Positions 1 through 9,728 of a stretch of 64,000 bases of DNA are shown here, one piece after another (positions within the stretch are counted from its first letter, which is position 1; each line of letters begins with the position of its first letter). The notes beneath the pieces were generated by a model. It had not been told where the DNA came from, made no database searches, and was given only the letters and a program-made list of their open reading frames with translations. Both the position numbers and the translations under genes were made by a program. The stretch is from Burkholderiaceae bacterium (GTDB lineage: Bacteria; Pseudomonadota; Gammaproteobacteria; Burkholderiales; Burkholderiaceae_C), in NCBI GenBank assembly GCA_023954035.1, contig JAMLIT010000006.1, forward strand, positions 27,924-91,923, written 5' to 3'.

Positions 1-215
1 GCCAGCAAACCTGCGGCCTGCGCCAGCGCTTCGAGGATCAGAACCCCGGGCATCACCGGGCGGCCCGGAAAATGCCCCATGAAATAGGGCTCGTTGAAGG
101 TGACGTTCTTGATGGCCGTGATGCGCGTGTTGCGCTCGAGTTCCAGCACCCGGTCCACCAGCAAAAACGGATAGCGGTGGGGGAGCTGTTTCAGAATTTC
201 GTGAATATCCATCAT
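1..215 (-). CDS. fabZ: 3-hydroxyacyl-[acyl-carrier-protein] dehydratase FabZ (3' part outside window)
   Basis: FabZ dehydrates 3-hydroxyacyl-ACP in type II fatty acid synthesis. Only the first 70 or so codons are present; the gene runs off the left edge. The visible protein begins [21 protein letters not shown] and carries the hot-dog fold active-site region [14 protein letters not shown], whose histidine is the catalytic one in the family. The first ATG overlaps the lpxD stop as ATGA, so translation is probably coupled; a second in-frame ATG one codon later is equally possible. Gene order lpxD-fabZ is the standard lipid A operon arrangement. Confidence 0.95.
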   Translation of the reverse strand, partial: MMDIHEILKQLPHRYPFLLVDRVLELERNTRITAIKNVTFNEPYFMGHFPGRPVMPGVLILEALAQAAGLL

Positions 216-1204
216 TGGCGTTCGATCTTGTTGTTCTGCAGCAGGCCTTCAAGCGCCTTGATGCGCTCGCGCAAACCGTGCAACTGCTTGAGCGTGGCGG
301 CGTTTTTCTCCCAACGCGCATTGTCATCGATAGGAAACATCCCTGTGTACTGACCAGGCCGCGGCAGCGAGCGCGTGACCACCGTGGCGGCCGAGACGTG
401 TACGTCGTCAGCCACGCGGAGATGGCCAAGCACGATGGCGCCACCGCCCAAGGTGCAGCGGGCGCCAATTTGCGCACTGCCTGCGATGCCCACGCACCCA
501 GCCATGGCGCTGTGGCGCCCCACGTGCACGTTGTGGCCGATCTGCACCAAGTTGTCGATCTTGACGCCATCTTCAATCACGGTGTCCTCCAGCGCGCCGC
601 GATCAATGCAGGTGTTGGCACCGATTTCCACGTCGTCGCCAATGCGCACGGCGCCAAGCTGCTCCATCTTGACCCAGCTGCCGCGCTCGGACGCAAAGCC
701 AAAGCCGTCTGCGCCGATCACCGCGCCAGAATGCAGGATGCAACGCGCGCCGATGTGGCAGTTCTCACCCACCGTGACGCGCGAATGCAGCAGCGTGCCC
801 GCGCCCACGCTCGCACCCGCCTCGATCACGCACAGCGCACCAATGGTGGCCGTCTCATGCACCTGCGCCTTTGCGCTGACCACGGCGCTGGGATGAACGC
901 CGGCCTTGACCGGCGGCGCAGTGCGGCGCTTCCACCACTGGGTGACGCGGGCGAAATAAACGTAGGGATCGTCGGCGACGATGCAGGCGCCGCGCGCGCG
1001 CGCGACCTGCGCCATGGCCGGGGCCACAATGACGCAGGCCGCCCGGGAGGCGGCCAATTGCTGTTGGTAGCGCGGGTTGCTCAGGAAACTGAGCGCGCTG
1101 GGCCCTGCCGTCTCCAGCGGCGCCAGGCGATCGATGGGCAGTTGGGCGTCTCCGTGCAGGTGGCCGCCCAGGGCCCCCGCGATTTCTCCCAGGAGAACAC
1201 TCAC
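212..1204 (-). CDS. lpxD: UDP-3-O-(3-hydroxyacyl)glucosamine N-acyltransferase LpxD
   Basis: LpxD transfers the N-linked 3-hydroxyacyl chain in lipid A synthesis. The 330-residue protein has the N-terminal uridine-binding domain (residues 1 to about 95, with the segment [10 protein letters not shown]) followed by left-handed beta-helix hexapeptide repeats (for example [21 protein letters not shown]) and the conserved [10 protein letters not shown] stretch that holds the catalytic histidine in the family, then a short C-terminal helix. The length is normal. It lies between skp and fabZ in the bam-lpx cluster, overlaps the fabZ start by four bases, and starts 28 bases after the skp stop. Confidence 0.96.
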   Translation of the reverse strand: MSVLLGEIAGALGGHLHGDAQLPIDRLAPLETAGPSALSFLSNPRYQQQLAASRAACVIVAPAMAQVARARGACIVADDPYVYFARVTQWWKRRTAPPVKAGVHPSAVVSAKAQVHETATIGALCVIEAGASVGAGTLLHSRVTVGENCHIGARCILHSGAVIGADGFGFASERGSWVKMEQLGAVRIGDDVEIGANTCIDRGALEDTVIEDGVKIDNLVQIGHNVHVGRHSAMAGCVGIAGSAQIGARCTLGGGAIVLGHLRVADDVHVSAATVVTRSLPRPGQYTGMFPIDDNARWEKNAATLKQLHGLRERIKALEGLLQNNKIERQ

Positions 1205-1231
1205 GCCGAACCTGCAAAGTACCCGGCGCGC

Positions 1232-1750
1232 TTACTTGGCCGGCGCAGCATTGAGCGCCTTGATCACTTTGTCGGTGATGTCGTTCTTGGGATTGATGTA
1301 GACGGCCTGATCCAGAATGAGGTCGTACTTTTCCTGCTCGGCGATCTGCTTGACGACCTTGTTGACCCGATCGCCCATCTGCGTCAGCTCTTCACTCTTG
1401 CGCAAGTTGAGGTCTTCCTGGAATTCGCGGCGCTTGCGCTGGAAATCGCGGTCTTGGTCCACCAGCTGGCGCTGGCGTGCCGTGCGCTGGCTGTCCGACA
1501 GGGTCGGTGCCTCGCGCTCGAACTTTTCGTTGGCCGCCTTGAGCGCGTTGCCTTGATCGACCAGCTCCTTGTCGCGCCGGGAAAATTCCTGCTCGAGCTT
1601 GGTTTGCGCCGCCTTGGCGGTGTTGGCTTCGCGGAAAACACGCTCGGTGTGTACGAAACCGGCTTTGAATTCCTGGGCCTGCGCGGGCGCCCAGGCCGCT
1701 GCCGCGGCGATGGCCAGCGAGCATGCTGCGTAGCGAGAAAAATGTTTCAT
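1232..1750 (-). CDS. skp: periplasmic chaperone Skp/OmpH
   Basis: Skp holds unfolded outer-membrane proteins in the periplasm on their way to the Bam complex. The 172-residue protein has a typical signal peptide (KHFSRYAACSLAIAAAAAWA, cleavage near AQA-QE) and then a long charged helical region (about residues 45-130, rich in E, K, R and Q), matching the tentacle helices of the family. The ATG overlaps the bamA stop by one base (TAATG), so it is translationally coupled to bamA, its usual upstream neighbour. Confidence 0.93.
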   Translation of the reverse strand: MKHFSRYAACSLAIAAAAAWAPAQAQEFKAGFVHTERVFREANTAKAAQTKLEQEFSRRDKELVDQGNALKAANEKFEREAPTLSDSQRTARQRQLVDQDRDFQRKRREFQEDLNLRKSEELTQMGDRVNKVVKQIAEQEKYDLILDQAVYINPKNDITDKVIKALNAAPAK

Positions 1751-4047
1751 TAGAAAGACGTTCCGATCTGGAATTGCAGTTCCTGGATTCTATCGCCGGC
1801 GAATTTTCGTATCGGCTTGGCATAGGCCAGGCGCAGCGGACCGAGCGGCGAGATCCAGCTCAGGCCCACGCCGACCGACGCGCGCATTTCGCTGAAACGG
1901 ATTCGCTCGTTGTCTCCATACACGTTGCCGATGTCGGCAAACGTAAAGACGCGCAAGGTGCGGTCATTGCCCGCGCCCGGGAAGGGGGCGATCAGCTCGG
2001 CATTGAGCGAGACCTTTTTGGGGCCTCCCAGAGAAGCGCCGGTCACGTCGCGCGGACCGAGCGTTCCCTGGTCAAAGCCGCGCACCGACCCCAGGCCGCC
2101 CGAGTAGAAGTTCTTGAATACCGGGAACGGGCGTCCGTTGATGCCCTTGCCCAGGCCCAGCTCGCCATTGAAGGCCAGGGTGAACTTCTTGTTCAGCGGC
2201 ACGTACTGCTGGTACTGGTAGTTGGCCCGCACGTAGCGCGCATCGCCCGCGATCGACCATTCCGAGTTCAGGCGCTGGTAGACGCCGGAATTGGGGGCCA
2301 GTGCGCTGTCGCGGCTGTCCCGCGACCAGCCGATGGTGAGCGGCACGGCAGAGCTGCTGTAGCCGTAGCGATCGGCGTAGACCAGATAGGCCGCAGGGAT
2401 GTTGGTGCCGGGTTTGATTCGGGTTTGCTCAAGCCCGCCGCCAAAAAACACGGTGTCGGTTTCGCTGAAGGGCACGCCAAAGCGGGCGCTGGCGCCTGTG
2501 GTCACCAACTCGTAGTTGCCGCCCTGGTCTTCGTAAGGCTTGTCGGTGCGGTAATACAGATCGATGGTGCGCGAAATGCCGTCCTGCGTGAAATACGGAT
2601 TGGTGGTGCTGAAGACCAGCGTGCGCTTGTACTTGCTGGTGTTGACGTCGATGCCAAGGTAGTTGCCAGAGCCAAAGACGTTTTCCTGCTTCACGGCGAA
2701 GGAGAAGGAAACCTTTTCGGCGCTGGAAAAGCCTGCACCCAGCTGAAGCGAGCCGGTAGGCTTTTCCTTGACGCTGATCACCAGATCGACCTGATCGGGC
2801 GAGCCGGGGACTTCCTGGCTTTCCACGTCGACTTCGGTGAAGTAACCCAGGCGGTCGACGCGGTCGCGCGATAGGCGGATTTTCTCGCCGTCGTACCAGG
2901 ACGCCTCGAACTGGCGAAACTCGCGGCGAATCACTTCGTCGCGGGTGCGGTCGTTGCCGGCAATGCTGATGCGGCGCACGTAGGCGCGCCGCTGCGGGTC
3001 GGCGCTGATCACCAGGGCCACCTGGCCCTTCTCGCGGTCGATCTCTGGAACGGCTTCGATGCGCGCAAAGGCGAAGCCGAAATTGCCGAAGTGGTCGGAG
3101 AACGCCTTGGTCGTTTCCGCGACCTGATCGGCGTTGTAGGGCTCGCCGGCGCGGATGGTCACCAGCGACTTGAATTCATCTTCGCGATCGAGGTAGTTGC
3201 CCTCCAGCTTGACGCTGGAGACGACAAAGCGCTCGCCTTCGGTCACGTTGATCGTGATGGAGATGTCCTGTTTGTCCGCAGTGAGCGCCACCTGCGTGGA
3301 ATCGATGCGGAACTCCAGGTAGCCGCGCTGCAGATAGTACGAGCGCAGCGTTTCCAGGTCTGATGTGAGTTTGGCGCGGGAATACCGGTCGGACTTGGTG
3401 TACCAGCTGAGCCAGCCGCCGGTGTCCTGGTCGAACAGGCCCTTGAGCGTGGAATCACTGAATGCCTTGTTGCCGACGATGTGGATGTCCTTGATGCGCG
3501 CCGTGCTGCCCTCGGTGACGGTGAACGTCAGATTGACGCGATTGCGCTCGATGGGGGTGACCGTGGTGACCACCTCGGCCGCATAAAAGCTCTTGTTCAG
3601 ATATTGGCGCTTGAGTTCCTGCTCGGCGCGATCGGTCAGCGCCTTGTCGTAAGGCCGCCCATCCGTCAACCCAATGTCGCGCATGACGTTCTTGAGCGTT
3701 TCCTTGTCGAACTCGCGCGCGCCGGCGAACTCCACATTGGCCACCGTCGGACGCTCCTGCACTACCACCACCAGCACATCGCCTGCGGCCTCGAGGCGCA
3801 CGTCGGTGAACAGACCCAGGCCGAACAGCGCTCGGATCGCTGCAGTGCCTTTGTCATCGTCGTATTCGTCGCCGACGCGCAGAGGCAAGGACGCAAAGAC
3901 CGTTCCCGGCTCAACGCGCTGCAGGCCCTCTACCCGGATGTCACGCACCTTGAAAGGCTCAAGAGCCCAGGCCGCCTGGGCCGCAAAGACCAGTGCCGCC
4001 ACGGCCGCAACGGTCCGCACGCCAAAGCGAGGTAAATTTTTATTCAT
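1750..4047 (-). CDS. bamA: outer membrane protein assembly factor BamA
   Basis: BamA is the core of the beta-barrel assembly machine. I start it at the ATG giving MNKNLPRFGVRTVAAVAA because this places a cleavable signal peptide (to about AAWA-LEPF) at the N terminus; a longer frame upstream would need a TTG start inside the end of rseP and would bury the signal. The 765-residue product has five POTRA repeats (about residues 25-425) and a 16-strand barrel, including the conserved GSVRGFDQGTLGPRD loop (the VRGF motif) and a C-terminal phenylalanine after QIGTS, the usual barrel insertion signal. No good Shine-Dalgarno sequence precedes the start. Confidence 0.96.
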   Translation of the reverse strand: MNKNLPRFGVRTVAAVAALVFAAQAAWALEPFKVRDIRVEGLQRVEPGTVFASLPLRVGDEYDDDKGTAAIRALFGLGLFTDVRLEAAGDVLVVVVQERPTVANVEFAGAREFDKETLKNVMRDIGLTDGRPYDKALTDRAEQELKRQYLNKSFYAAEVVTTVTPIERNRVNLTFTVTEGSTARIKDIHIVGNKAFSDSTLKGLFDQDTGGWLSWYTKSDRYSRAKLTSDLETLRSYYLQRGYLEFRIDSTQVALTADKQDISITINVTEGERFVVSSVKLEGNYLDREDEFKSLVTIRAGEPYNADQVAETTKAFSDHFGNFGFAFARIEAVPEIDREKGQVALVISADPQRRAYVRRISIAGNDRTRDEVIRREFRQFEASWYDGEKIRLSRDRVDRLGYFTEVDVESQEVPGSPDQVDLVISVKEKPTGSLQLGAGFSSAEKVSFSFAVKQENVFGSGNYLGIDVNTSKYKRTLVFSTTNPYFTQDGISRTIDLYYRTDKPYEDQGGNYELVTTGASARFGVPFSETDTVFFGGGLEQTRIKPGTNIPAAYLVYADRYGYSSSAVPLTIGWSRDSRDSALAPNSGVYQRLNSEWSIAGDARYVRANYQYQQYVPLNKKFTLAFNGELGLGKGINGRPFPVFKNFYSGGLGSVRGFDQGTLGPRDVTGASLGGPKKVSLNAELIAPFPGAGNDRTLRVFTFADIGNVYGDNERIRFSEMRASVGVGLSWISPLGPLRLAYAKPIRKFAGDRIQELQFQIGTSF

Positions 4048-4099
4048 GGAAAGAGGTCGATGTCGGTGCCACGGCGCGCCATCGCCCGGGGACCGAAGT

Positions 4100-5461
4100 T
4101 TAGCCAAACAGCCGGTTCAGATCGTTAAACAAAGCGATGGACATCATCAGCAGCAGGAGCGCGACACCGCCGCGCTGCAGCTTCTCCATCCAGGCCTCGG
4201 ACACGCCTTTGCCCGTCAGACCCTCCCAAAGATAATACATCAGGTGCCCCCCATCGAGCACCGGCAACGGGAGCAGGTTGAGCACGCCCAGGCTCACGCT
4301 GATCAAGGCCAGGAAGGTCAGATACTGCGTCAGGCCGCTGTGGGCCGATCGGCCTGCGTAGTCCGCAATGGTCAAGGGGCCGCTCAAGTTCTTGATAGAG
4401 GCTTCACCGACCAGCATGCGACCCATCATCTTGAGCGATAGCGCGGAGACTTGCCAGGTCCGCTCCACCCCGCCCCAAAAACCTTCCCAAGGCCCATAAC
4501 GCACGGTGGTGAACTTCGGGGGCTCGCCCACATAGGCGCCGATGCGGCCGATCTGCGCGCCCTCTTCTTCCACCACTTGGGGCGTGACTTCCAGTTCGAG
4601 AACGCGCCCGCCCCGTTCGATGCGCCAAGGCTGTGCCACCGGCGCTGCGGAACGCACGGAGGTGCGGATGCCCTCGCGCAACTGCTGGGCATCTGCAATG
4701 TCTGCGCCACCGATGCGCAACACCAGGTCCCCCTGCTGAAGGCCGGCGCGCGCCGCAGCGCCGCCCTCTATGACCTCGCCGATGACCGGCCGCGTCCAGG
4801 GCGAGACGATGCCGACCTTGCGCAGCAACTGCGCGTCGGCCTCGCTGGCGTCGATCTGATCGAGCGGCAGCAGCACCGCGCGCAGCGGCGCGCCGGGCCG
4901 AGGCTCCACTTCGAGCCGCACCGGCGTGCCATCGAGCGCCGCCCGCGTCAGCGTCCAGCGCAGGTCTTCAAAGGAACGCAGCTCACGTGGCTCCTCGTCA
5001 CCGAGCGCCACGCTTTGCACACGCTCTCCCCCATGCAGGCCCGCCGCTTGCGCGATGGAGCCAGCCGGCGGGCTGGAGAGGTAGGCCATCGGCTCCTGTA
5101 CACCCGACCAATTCACCAGCGCGTACAGCAGCACCGCGAGCAGCAGATTGGCCGCAGGGCCGGCCGCGACGATGGCTGCGCGCGCGCGCAGGGGCTGGGT
5201 GTTGAACGCCAGATGCCGCTCCTGCGCAAGCACAGGAGCTTCGCGCTCGTCGAGCATGCGCACGAACCCTCCGAGCGGAAACGCAGCCAGTACGAACTCG
5301 GTAGGCGAGCCCTTGGGCTGCCAGCGCAGCAGCGGTTTGCCAAAGCCAATCGAAAAGCGCAACACCTTGACCCCGCAGGCCACGGCCACGCGGTAGTGGC
5401 CGTACTCGTGCACGGCAATCAGGATGGCGAGGGCGCCGATGAAAGCGATCAGTGTCAGCAC
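4100..5461 (-). CDS. rseP: site-2 zinc metalloprotease RseP
   Basis: RseP cleaves the anti-sigma factor RseA within the inner membrane and clears remnant signal peptides. I choose the GTG start giving VLTLIAFIGALAIL because AAGGAG lies seven bases upstream and the first membrane segment then begins at residue 2; the longer upstream extension is arginine/proline-rich and overlaps the end of dxr. The HEYGH zinc motif is at residues 18-22, two PDZ domains occupy the middle (about 105-310), and LPLPVLDGGHLMYY near the C terminus supplies the third ligand. The length is 453 residues, normal for the family. Confidence 0.96.
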   Translation of the reverse strand: MLTLIAFIGALAILIAVHEYGHYRVAVACGVKVLRFSIGFGKPLLRWQPKGSPTEFVLAAFPLGGFVRMLDEREAPVLAQERHLAFNTQPLRARAAIVAAGPAANLLLAVLLYALVNWSGVQEPMAYLSSPPAGSIAQAAGLHGGERVQSVALGDEEPRELRSFEDLRWTLTRAALDGTPVRLEVEPRPGAPLRAVLLPLDQIDASEADAQLLRKVGIVSPWTRPVIGEVIEGGAAARAGLQQGDLVLRIGGADIADAQQLREGIRTSVRSAAPVAQPWRIERGGRVLELEVTPQVVEEEGAQIGRIGAYVGEPPKFTTVRYGPWEGFWGGVERTWQVSALSLKMMGRMLVGEASIKNLSGPLTIADYAGRSAHSGLTQYLTFLALISVSLGVLNLLPLPVLDGGHLMYYLWEGLTGKGVSEAWMEKLQRGGVALLLLMMSIALFNDLNRLFG

Positions 5462-5480
5462 GCGCAACTCCTTGCTAAAT

Positions 5481-6671
5481 TCAGGCCGCCATGCGCGCGG
5501 CCTGCTGCCGGGCGCTGCTGCGCGCCTGCGCATCCAGCTCGAGCAGCGCCGCCAGCGTATCGGGCTTGGAGGAGGGAACTGCGGTCAAAGTTTCGACATT
5601 CAAGGCGTGGATCTGATCAAACCGGATGCGCCGCTCAAGGAAAGCCGCAACCGCAACCTCATTGGCAGCATTGAGCACGACCGTCGTGCCTGGCGGCGCA
5701 GCCAGCGTCTCCCAGGCCAGCCGCAGCGAGGGAAAGCGCTCCGGGTGCCCGTGATCGGCTATGGACTCGAAGGTCATGGCGCTGAGCGCGTGAAAGTCGA
5801 TCGCAGCCGCACCCGATGCAACGCGCTCCGGCCACGACAGGCCGTAGGCAATGGGCACGCGCATGTCTGGCGTGCCCAGCTGCGCCACGATCGACATATC
5901 GCGGTACTGGACCATGGAATGAATGGTGCTTTGCGGATGAATGACGACGTCGAGCTGCTCGGGGGCCAGTCCAAACAGATAGCGCGCCTCGATCACCTCG
6001 AGCGTCTTGTTCATCATGGTGGCCGAATCGACCGAAATCTTGCGCCCCATCACCCAGTTCGGGTGGGCACAGGCATCCTCGGGCGTCACGTCGCGCAGAC
6101 TGGCCGGCGTGCGCGCGCGAAACGGGCCGCCCGACGCCGTGAGGATGATCTTGTCGACCCGCGCGCTCCAGGTCGCAGGATCGTCCGGTAGGGACTGAAA
6201 AATGGCCGAGTGCTCGCTGTCAATGGGCAGCAGCGTGGCGCCCCCGTCACGCACCGCACGCAGGAACACCTCGCCCCCGACGACCAAGGCTTCCTTATTC
6301 GCCAGCAGCAAGCGCTTGCCCGCGCGTGCGGCCGCCAGGCAAGGCGCCAGACCGGCGGCTCCGACAATGGCCGCCATCACGCTGTCGACCTCTGCGTGAG
6401 ACGCTATCGTTTCAAGAGCATCTTCCGCTTTCAGCACCTGCGTTGGAAGCCCATTTGACTGAATTTTTTCCGCCAGATCTCGCGCGTGCGCTGCGCTCGC
6501 CATGACGGCGTAGCGCGGCCGGAACTGCGCGCACTGCGCCAGCAGCAACTCCGTTTGGGTCGCCGCGCTCAAGGCAAAGACTTCAAAACGCTGCGGATGG
6601 CGCGCAATGACATCCAGGGTGTTCTTCCCGATCGAACCGGTGGAGCCAAGCACCGTGACGCGCTGGCGCAT
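5481..6671 (-). CDS. dxr: 1-deoxy-D-xylulose-5-phosphate reductoisomerase
   Basis: Dxr makes 2-C-methyl-D-erythritol 4-phosphate, the committed step of the MEP isoprenoid pathway. The 396-residue protein opens with the NADPH-binding VTVLGSTGSIGKNTLDV motif, and contains LLPIDSEHSAIFQ and LTASGGPFR (substrate and metal region) and the flexible-loop segment NWVMGRKISVDSATMMNK. The ATG overlaps the cdsA stop by one base (TGATG). It sits between cdsA and rseP, so isoprenoid, phospholipid and envelope-protease genes share the transcript. Confidence 0.96.
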   Translation of the reverse strand: MRQRVTVLGSTGSIGKNTLDVIARHPQRFEVFALSAATQTELLLAQCAQFRPRYAVMASAAHARDLAEKIQSNGLPTQVLKAEDALETIASHAEVDSVMAAIVGAAGLAPCLAAARAGKRLLLANKEALVVGGEVFLRAVRDGGATLLPIDSEHSAIFQSLPDDPATWSARVDKIILTASGGPFRARTPASLRDVTPEDACAHPNWVMGRKISVDSATMMNKTLEVIEARYLFGLAPEQLDVVIHPQSTIHSMVQYRDMSIVAQLGTPDMRVPIAYGLSWPERVASGAAAIDFHALSAMTFESIADHGHPERFPSLRLAWETLAAPPGTTVVLNAANEVAVAAFLERRIRFDQIHALNVETLTAVPSSKPDTLAALLELDAQARSSARQQAARMAA

Positions 6672-7522
6672 CAGGACACCAGACGGGTGAGCATCATGGC
6701 GATGGGCAGCGTGGGCAGCAAGGCATCGACACGGTCCAATACCCCGCCATGGCCGGGCAGAAGGTTGCTGCTGTCCTTGGCTCCTGCGCTGCGCTTGACC
6801 AACGATTCGATCAGATCACCCACGACGCTCATGCAGGCCATGAAAAGGGCCCCCAGCACCAGCAACCAGGCGCCCTGGGCCCACAGGCGCGAATAGAAAC
6901 TGGGCACGGCCGCCTGCCAGTGCGCATCGGCCAGCGCCCAGCACAGGCCTAGCAGCACGACGCCAGCCATGCCACCCCAGACGCCCTCCCAGCTCTTGCC
7001 GGGACTGATGGAAGGCGCCAGCTTGTTCTTGGTCCAGCGCAGGCCCAAGCTGCGGCCGGCGAAATACGCGGCGATATCGGCCATCCAGACCAGCGACATG
7101 ACCGAAAGCAGAAAATTGGTTCCGATGATGCGCGCCTGGACAGCGGCCAGCCAGGCCAGCCACAAGCCCAGCACGCCCAGCACCAGGCGCAAGCCTTGTG
7201 GAATGCGTGGCCACCCTGGCACGCCGGCATTGAGCAGCCAGGCGCCACCCAAAACCCACACACCAGTGCCCAGAACCCATGGCCAGGCCAGGGGCGATGC
7301 AGTCCAGCCGACCAGCCAGGCCCCGGCGCACAGCGCCACGCAGACCGCGGAGACCGCCAACGACGCAGCAAACGAGCATCCGTTGAGGCGCCCCCACTCC
7401 CAGGCGGCGCCGGCCATCAGCACCAGCACCACGGCCGCAAACGCTGCCGGGTTCGGATAAAACAAGGCTGGCAAAAGAATGGCCAGCAGAACCAGGGCGG
7501 TCAGAATGCGCTGCTTGAGCAT
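6671..7522 (-). CDS. cdsA: phosphatidate cytidylyltransferase
   Basis: CdsA makes CDP-diacylglycerol from phosphatidate and CTP in the inner membrane. The 283-residue protein is almost entirely membrane-embedded: about eight hydrophobic segments, starting with ILTALVLLAILLPALF. The C terminus carries the family signature, visible as SVVGDLIESLVKRSAGAKDSS followed by LLPGHGGVLDRVDALL. It begins nine bases after uppS and overlaps dxr by one base. Confidence 0.94.
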   Translation of the reverse strand: MLKQRILTALVLLAILLPALFYPNPAAFAAVVLVLMAGAAWEWGRLNGCSFAASLAVSAVCVALCAGAWLVGWTASPLAWPWVLGTGVWVLGGAWLLNAGVPGWPRIPQGLRLVLGVLGLWLAWLAAVQARIIGTNFLLSVMSLVWMADIAAYFAGRSLGLRWTKNKLAPSISPGKSWEGVWGGMAGVVLLGLCWALADAHWQAAVPSFYSRLWAQGAWLLVLGALFMACMSVVGDLIESLVKRSAGAKDSSNLLPGHGGVLDRVDALLPTLPIAMMLTRLVS

Positions 7523-7531
7523 GAAGGCCTT

Positions 7532-8263
7532 TCAGGCGCGGGCCAGGACGGGCGGCTCGTTGGCGAGTTGTTCGGAAATCAGGCCAAAACGGCGCTCGCG
7601 GGCATGGTATGCGGCGATGGCGGCGTCCAGCGCCGCCTCGTCGAAATCGGGCCAGAGCTTGTCGCTGAACACCAGCTCGGAATAGGCGGCCTGCCAGAGC
7701 AGAAAATTGCTCAGACGCATTTCGCCGCCGGTGCGAATCAAGAGATCGGGGTCGCGAACGTGCGCCAGCGCCATGGCGGCGTCCAGGCTCTCTGGCGTGA
7801 TCGGCTCGCCACGCGCAGCCAGGCGCGCCGCGGCCTGCACGATGTCCCAGCGTCCGCCGTAATTGAAACAGATGTTGAGCTGCATGAGCTCACAATGGGC
7901 CGTTTGCGACTCCGCCTGCTCGAGGCCAGCGCGCAAGGGAGCAGAGAGATTGCCGCGCTCGCCGATGAAGCGCACGCGAATGCCGTCGCGGGCCAGTTGC
8001 GGGACCTCGCGGCCTATCGCCCGCGCGAGCAACTCCATCAGACCAGAGACTTCTTCCGCCGGGCGGCTCCAGTTTTCAGAGGAAAACGCAAAGACGGTCA
8101 GAGCCGTAACTCCGCGTTCGGCGCAGGCCTTGACGCAGCGGCGCAGGGAATCCACGCCTTGCTTGTGGCCCGCCAGGCGCGGCAAAAAGCGGCGCTTGGC
8201 CCAGCGACCATTGCCATCCATGACGATGGCAATGTGCTCGGGAGCAGGCAGAGGTGAGACCAT
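7532..8263 (-). CDS. uppS: undecaprenyl diphosphate synthase
   Basis: This cis-prenyltransferase builds the C55 lipid carrier for peptidoglycan and LPS. The start chosen (MVSPLPAPEHIAIVMDGNG) places the catalytic Asp of MDGNGRWA at the usual distance from the N terminus; a GTG nine codons upstream, overlapping the frr stop, is a possible alternative and neither has a clear Shine-Dalgarno sequence. Family landmarks include HKQGVDSLRR, TVFAFSSENW, NYGGRWDIVQAA, DLLIRTGGEMRLSNFLLWQ and ELVFSDKLWPDF. The length is 243 residues. Direct coupling with cdsA downstream fits the standard frr-uppS-cdsA-dxr order. Confidence 0.95.
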   Translation of the reverse strand: MVSPLPAPEHIAIVMDGNGRWAKRRFLPRLAGHKQGVDSLRRCVKACAERGVTALTVFAFSSENWSRPAEEVSGLMELLARAIGREVPQLARDGIRVRFIGERGNLSAPLRAGLEQAESQTAHCELMQLNICFNYGGRWDIVQAAARLAARGEPITPESLDAAMALAHVRDPDLLIRTGGEMRLSNFLLWQAAYSELVFSDKLWPDFDEAALDAAIAAYHARERRFGLISEQLANEPPVLARA

Positions 8264-8286
8264 GAAAAGAGCGTGCGCAAGTCGCT

Positions 8287-8844
8287 TCACACCGCCAGAA
8301 TGTCCTGCTCCTTGGCCGCGACCAAGGCGTCGATCTCCGCAATGTGGCGGTCGGTGATCTTCTGGATTTCGGCCTCCGAGCGCTTCTGGTCGTCTTCCGA
8401 GGCCAGCTTGTCTTTGACCATGCGCTTGACGGCTTCGTTGGCGTCGCGGCGCAGGTTGCGCACGGCGATCTTGGCGGATTCACCCTCATTGCGTGCCAGC
8501 TTGGTCATTTCCTTGCGGCGCTCTTCGCTCATCGGCGGCATGGGAACGCGGATCAGCTCGCCCAGAGAGGCGGGGTTGAGGCCCAGATCGCTTTCGCGAA
8601 TCGCCTTTTCGATCTTGGCGCCCATGTTTTTTTCCCAGGGCTGCACGCTGATGGTGCGCGCATCGAGCAGTTGCAGGTTGGCCACCTGGCTCAGAGGCAC
8701 CATGGAACCGTAGTATTCGACGTGAATGGAGTCCAGCAGCGCCGGGCTGGCGCGACCGGTCCGAATTTTTTGCAGATTGTTCTTGAAGGCCAGAATGGAC
8801 TGGTCCATCTTGCCTTCCATGGTTTTGCGAATGTCGGCTGTCAT
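8287..8844 (-). CDS. frr: ribosome recycling factor
   Basis: Frr splits post-termination ribosomes together with EF-G. I use the ATG giving [13 protein letters not shown] because GAGGAG lies at good spacing just upstream and the product is then 185 residues, the usual family length; 18 extra upstream codons in the open frame look noncoding. Conserved segments include [41 protein letters not shown] and [10 protein letters not shown]. It follows pyrH after a 113-base gap. Confidence 0.97.
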   Translation of the reverse strand: MTADIRKTMEGKMDQSILAFKNNLQKIRTGRASPALLDSIHVEYYGSMVPLSQVANLQLLDARTISVQPWEKNMGAKIEKAIRESDLGLNPASLGELIRVPMPPMSEERRKEMTKLARNEGESAKIAVRNLRRDANEAVKRMVKDKLASEDDQKRSEAEIQKITDRHIAEIDALVAAKEQDILAV

Positions 8845-8957
8845 GCTTTTTCTCCTCGAAATGGGGGCTTGCGGACAGTGGCCCACGGCCAGTGGCACGC
8901 GGCGAGTGGCCTACTGCCCAGCGCGCGCGGCCTGGTGGCGGCTGGCCGCGCCACGCC

Positions 8958-9680
8958 TCAGACGTGCACCAGCGTGCCTTCGTCTAGGCCCATGACCACG
9001 CGTTTGAGCGCGCCGGGCTTGAAGATGGAAAACACCTTCACCGGCAGCTTCTGGTCGCGGCACAGCGCAAACGCAGTCGCGTCCATGATGCCCAGATTGC
9101 GCGCCATGGCCTCGTCGAACGTCAGTGTGGCATAGCGCGTGGCCGACGGGTCCTTGTGCGGGTCGGCAGTGTAAACGCCATCGACCTTGGTGGCCTTGAG
9201 CACGAGTTCGGCGCCAATCTCGGAGCCGCGCAGGGCCGCTGCTGTGTCGGTGGTGAAGAAGGGGTTTCCGGTGCCGGCTGCAAAGACCACCACCTTGCCC
9301 TCTTCCAGATACTGCAGCGCCTTGGGACGCACGTAGGGTTCGACCACCTGCTCGATGGAAATCGCCGACATCACGCGTGCCGTCAGGCCTTGCTTGTCCA
9401 TGGCGTCCGCCAGGGCCAGCGCATTCATTACCGTCGCCAGCATTCCCATGTAGTCGGCCGTAGCACGGTCCATGCCTTCGGCGCCGCCGGCCACGCCGCG
9501 AAAGATATTGCCCCCACCAATGACCACGGCCACCTCGACACCCATGCGGGTGACCTCGGCCACCTCGCCCACCATGCGCACGATGGTGGCGCGGTTGATA
9601 CCGAATGCATCCTCGCCCATGAGCGCCTCACCCGACAGCTTGAGCAGGATGCGCTTGTAGGCCGGCGTGGAAGTGGTCAT
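8958..9680 (-). CDS. pyrH: UMP kinase PyrH
   Basis: PyrH phosphorylates UMP to UDP and belongs to the amino acid kinase family. The start giving [20 protein letters not shown] places the nucleotide-binding KLSGEAL at residues 12-18, as expected, and yields 240 residues; an upstream ATG eight codons earlier is less likely. [27 protein letters not shown] and [13 protein letters not shown] are the family's phosphate and substrate loops. It stands between tsf and frr in the common rpsB-tsf-pyrH-frr order. Confidence 0.96.
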   Translation of the reverse strand: MTTSTPAYKRILLKLSGEALMGEDAFGINRATIVRMVGEVAEVTRMGVEVAVVIGGGNIFRGVAGGAEGMDRATADYMGMLATVMNALALADAMDKQGLTARVMSAISIEQVVEPYVRPKALQYLEEGKVVVFAAGTGNPFFTTDTAAALRGSEIGAELVLKATKVDGVYTADPHKDPSATRYATLTFDEAMARNLGIMDATAFALCRDQKLPVKVFSIFKPGALKRVVMGLDEGTLVHV

Positions 9681-9728
9681 GGGGTTCTTTCGTAAGACGG
9701 ACAACAGCGGATGGGGGCGTTCGAAGAC

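Noticed and set aside
215-1753. Plus-strand open frame of 512 codons opposite lpxD and skp
   Set aside because: It spans two certain genes on the other strand and has no recognisable domain.
8845-8957. AGTGGC-containing repeats in the pyrH-frr gap
   Set aside because: Short, irregular, and no more than expected in GC-rich intergenic DNA.
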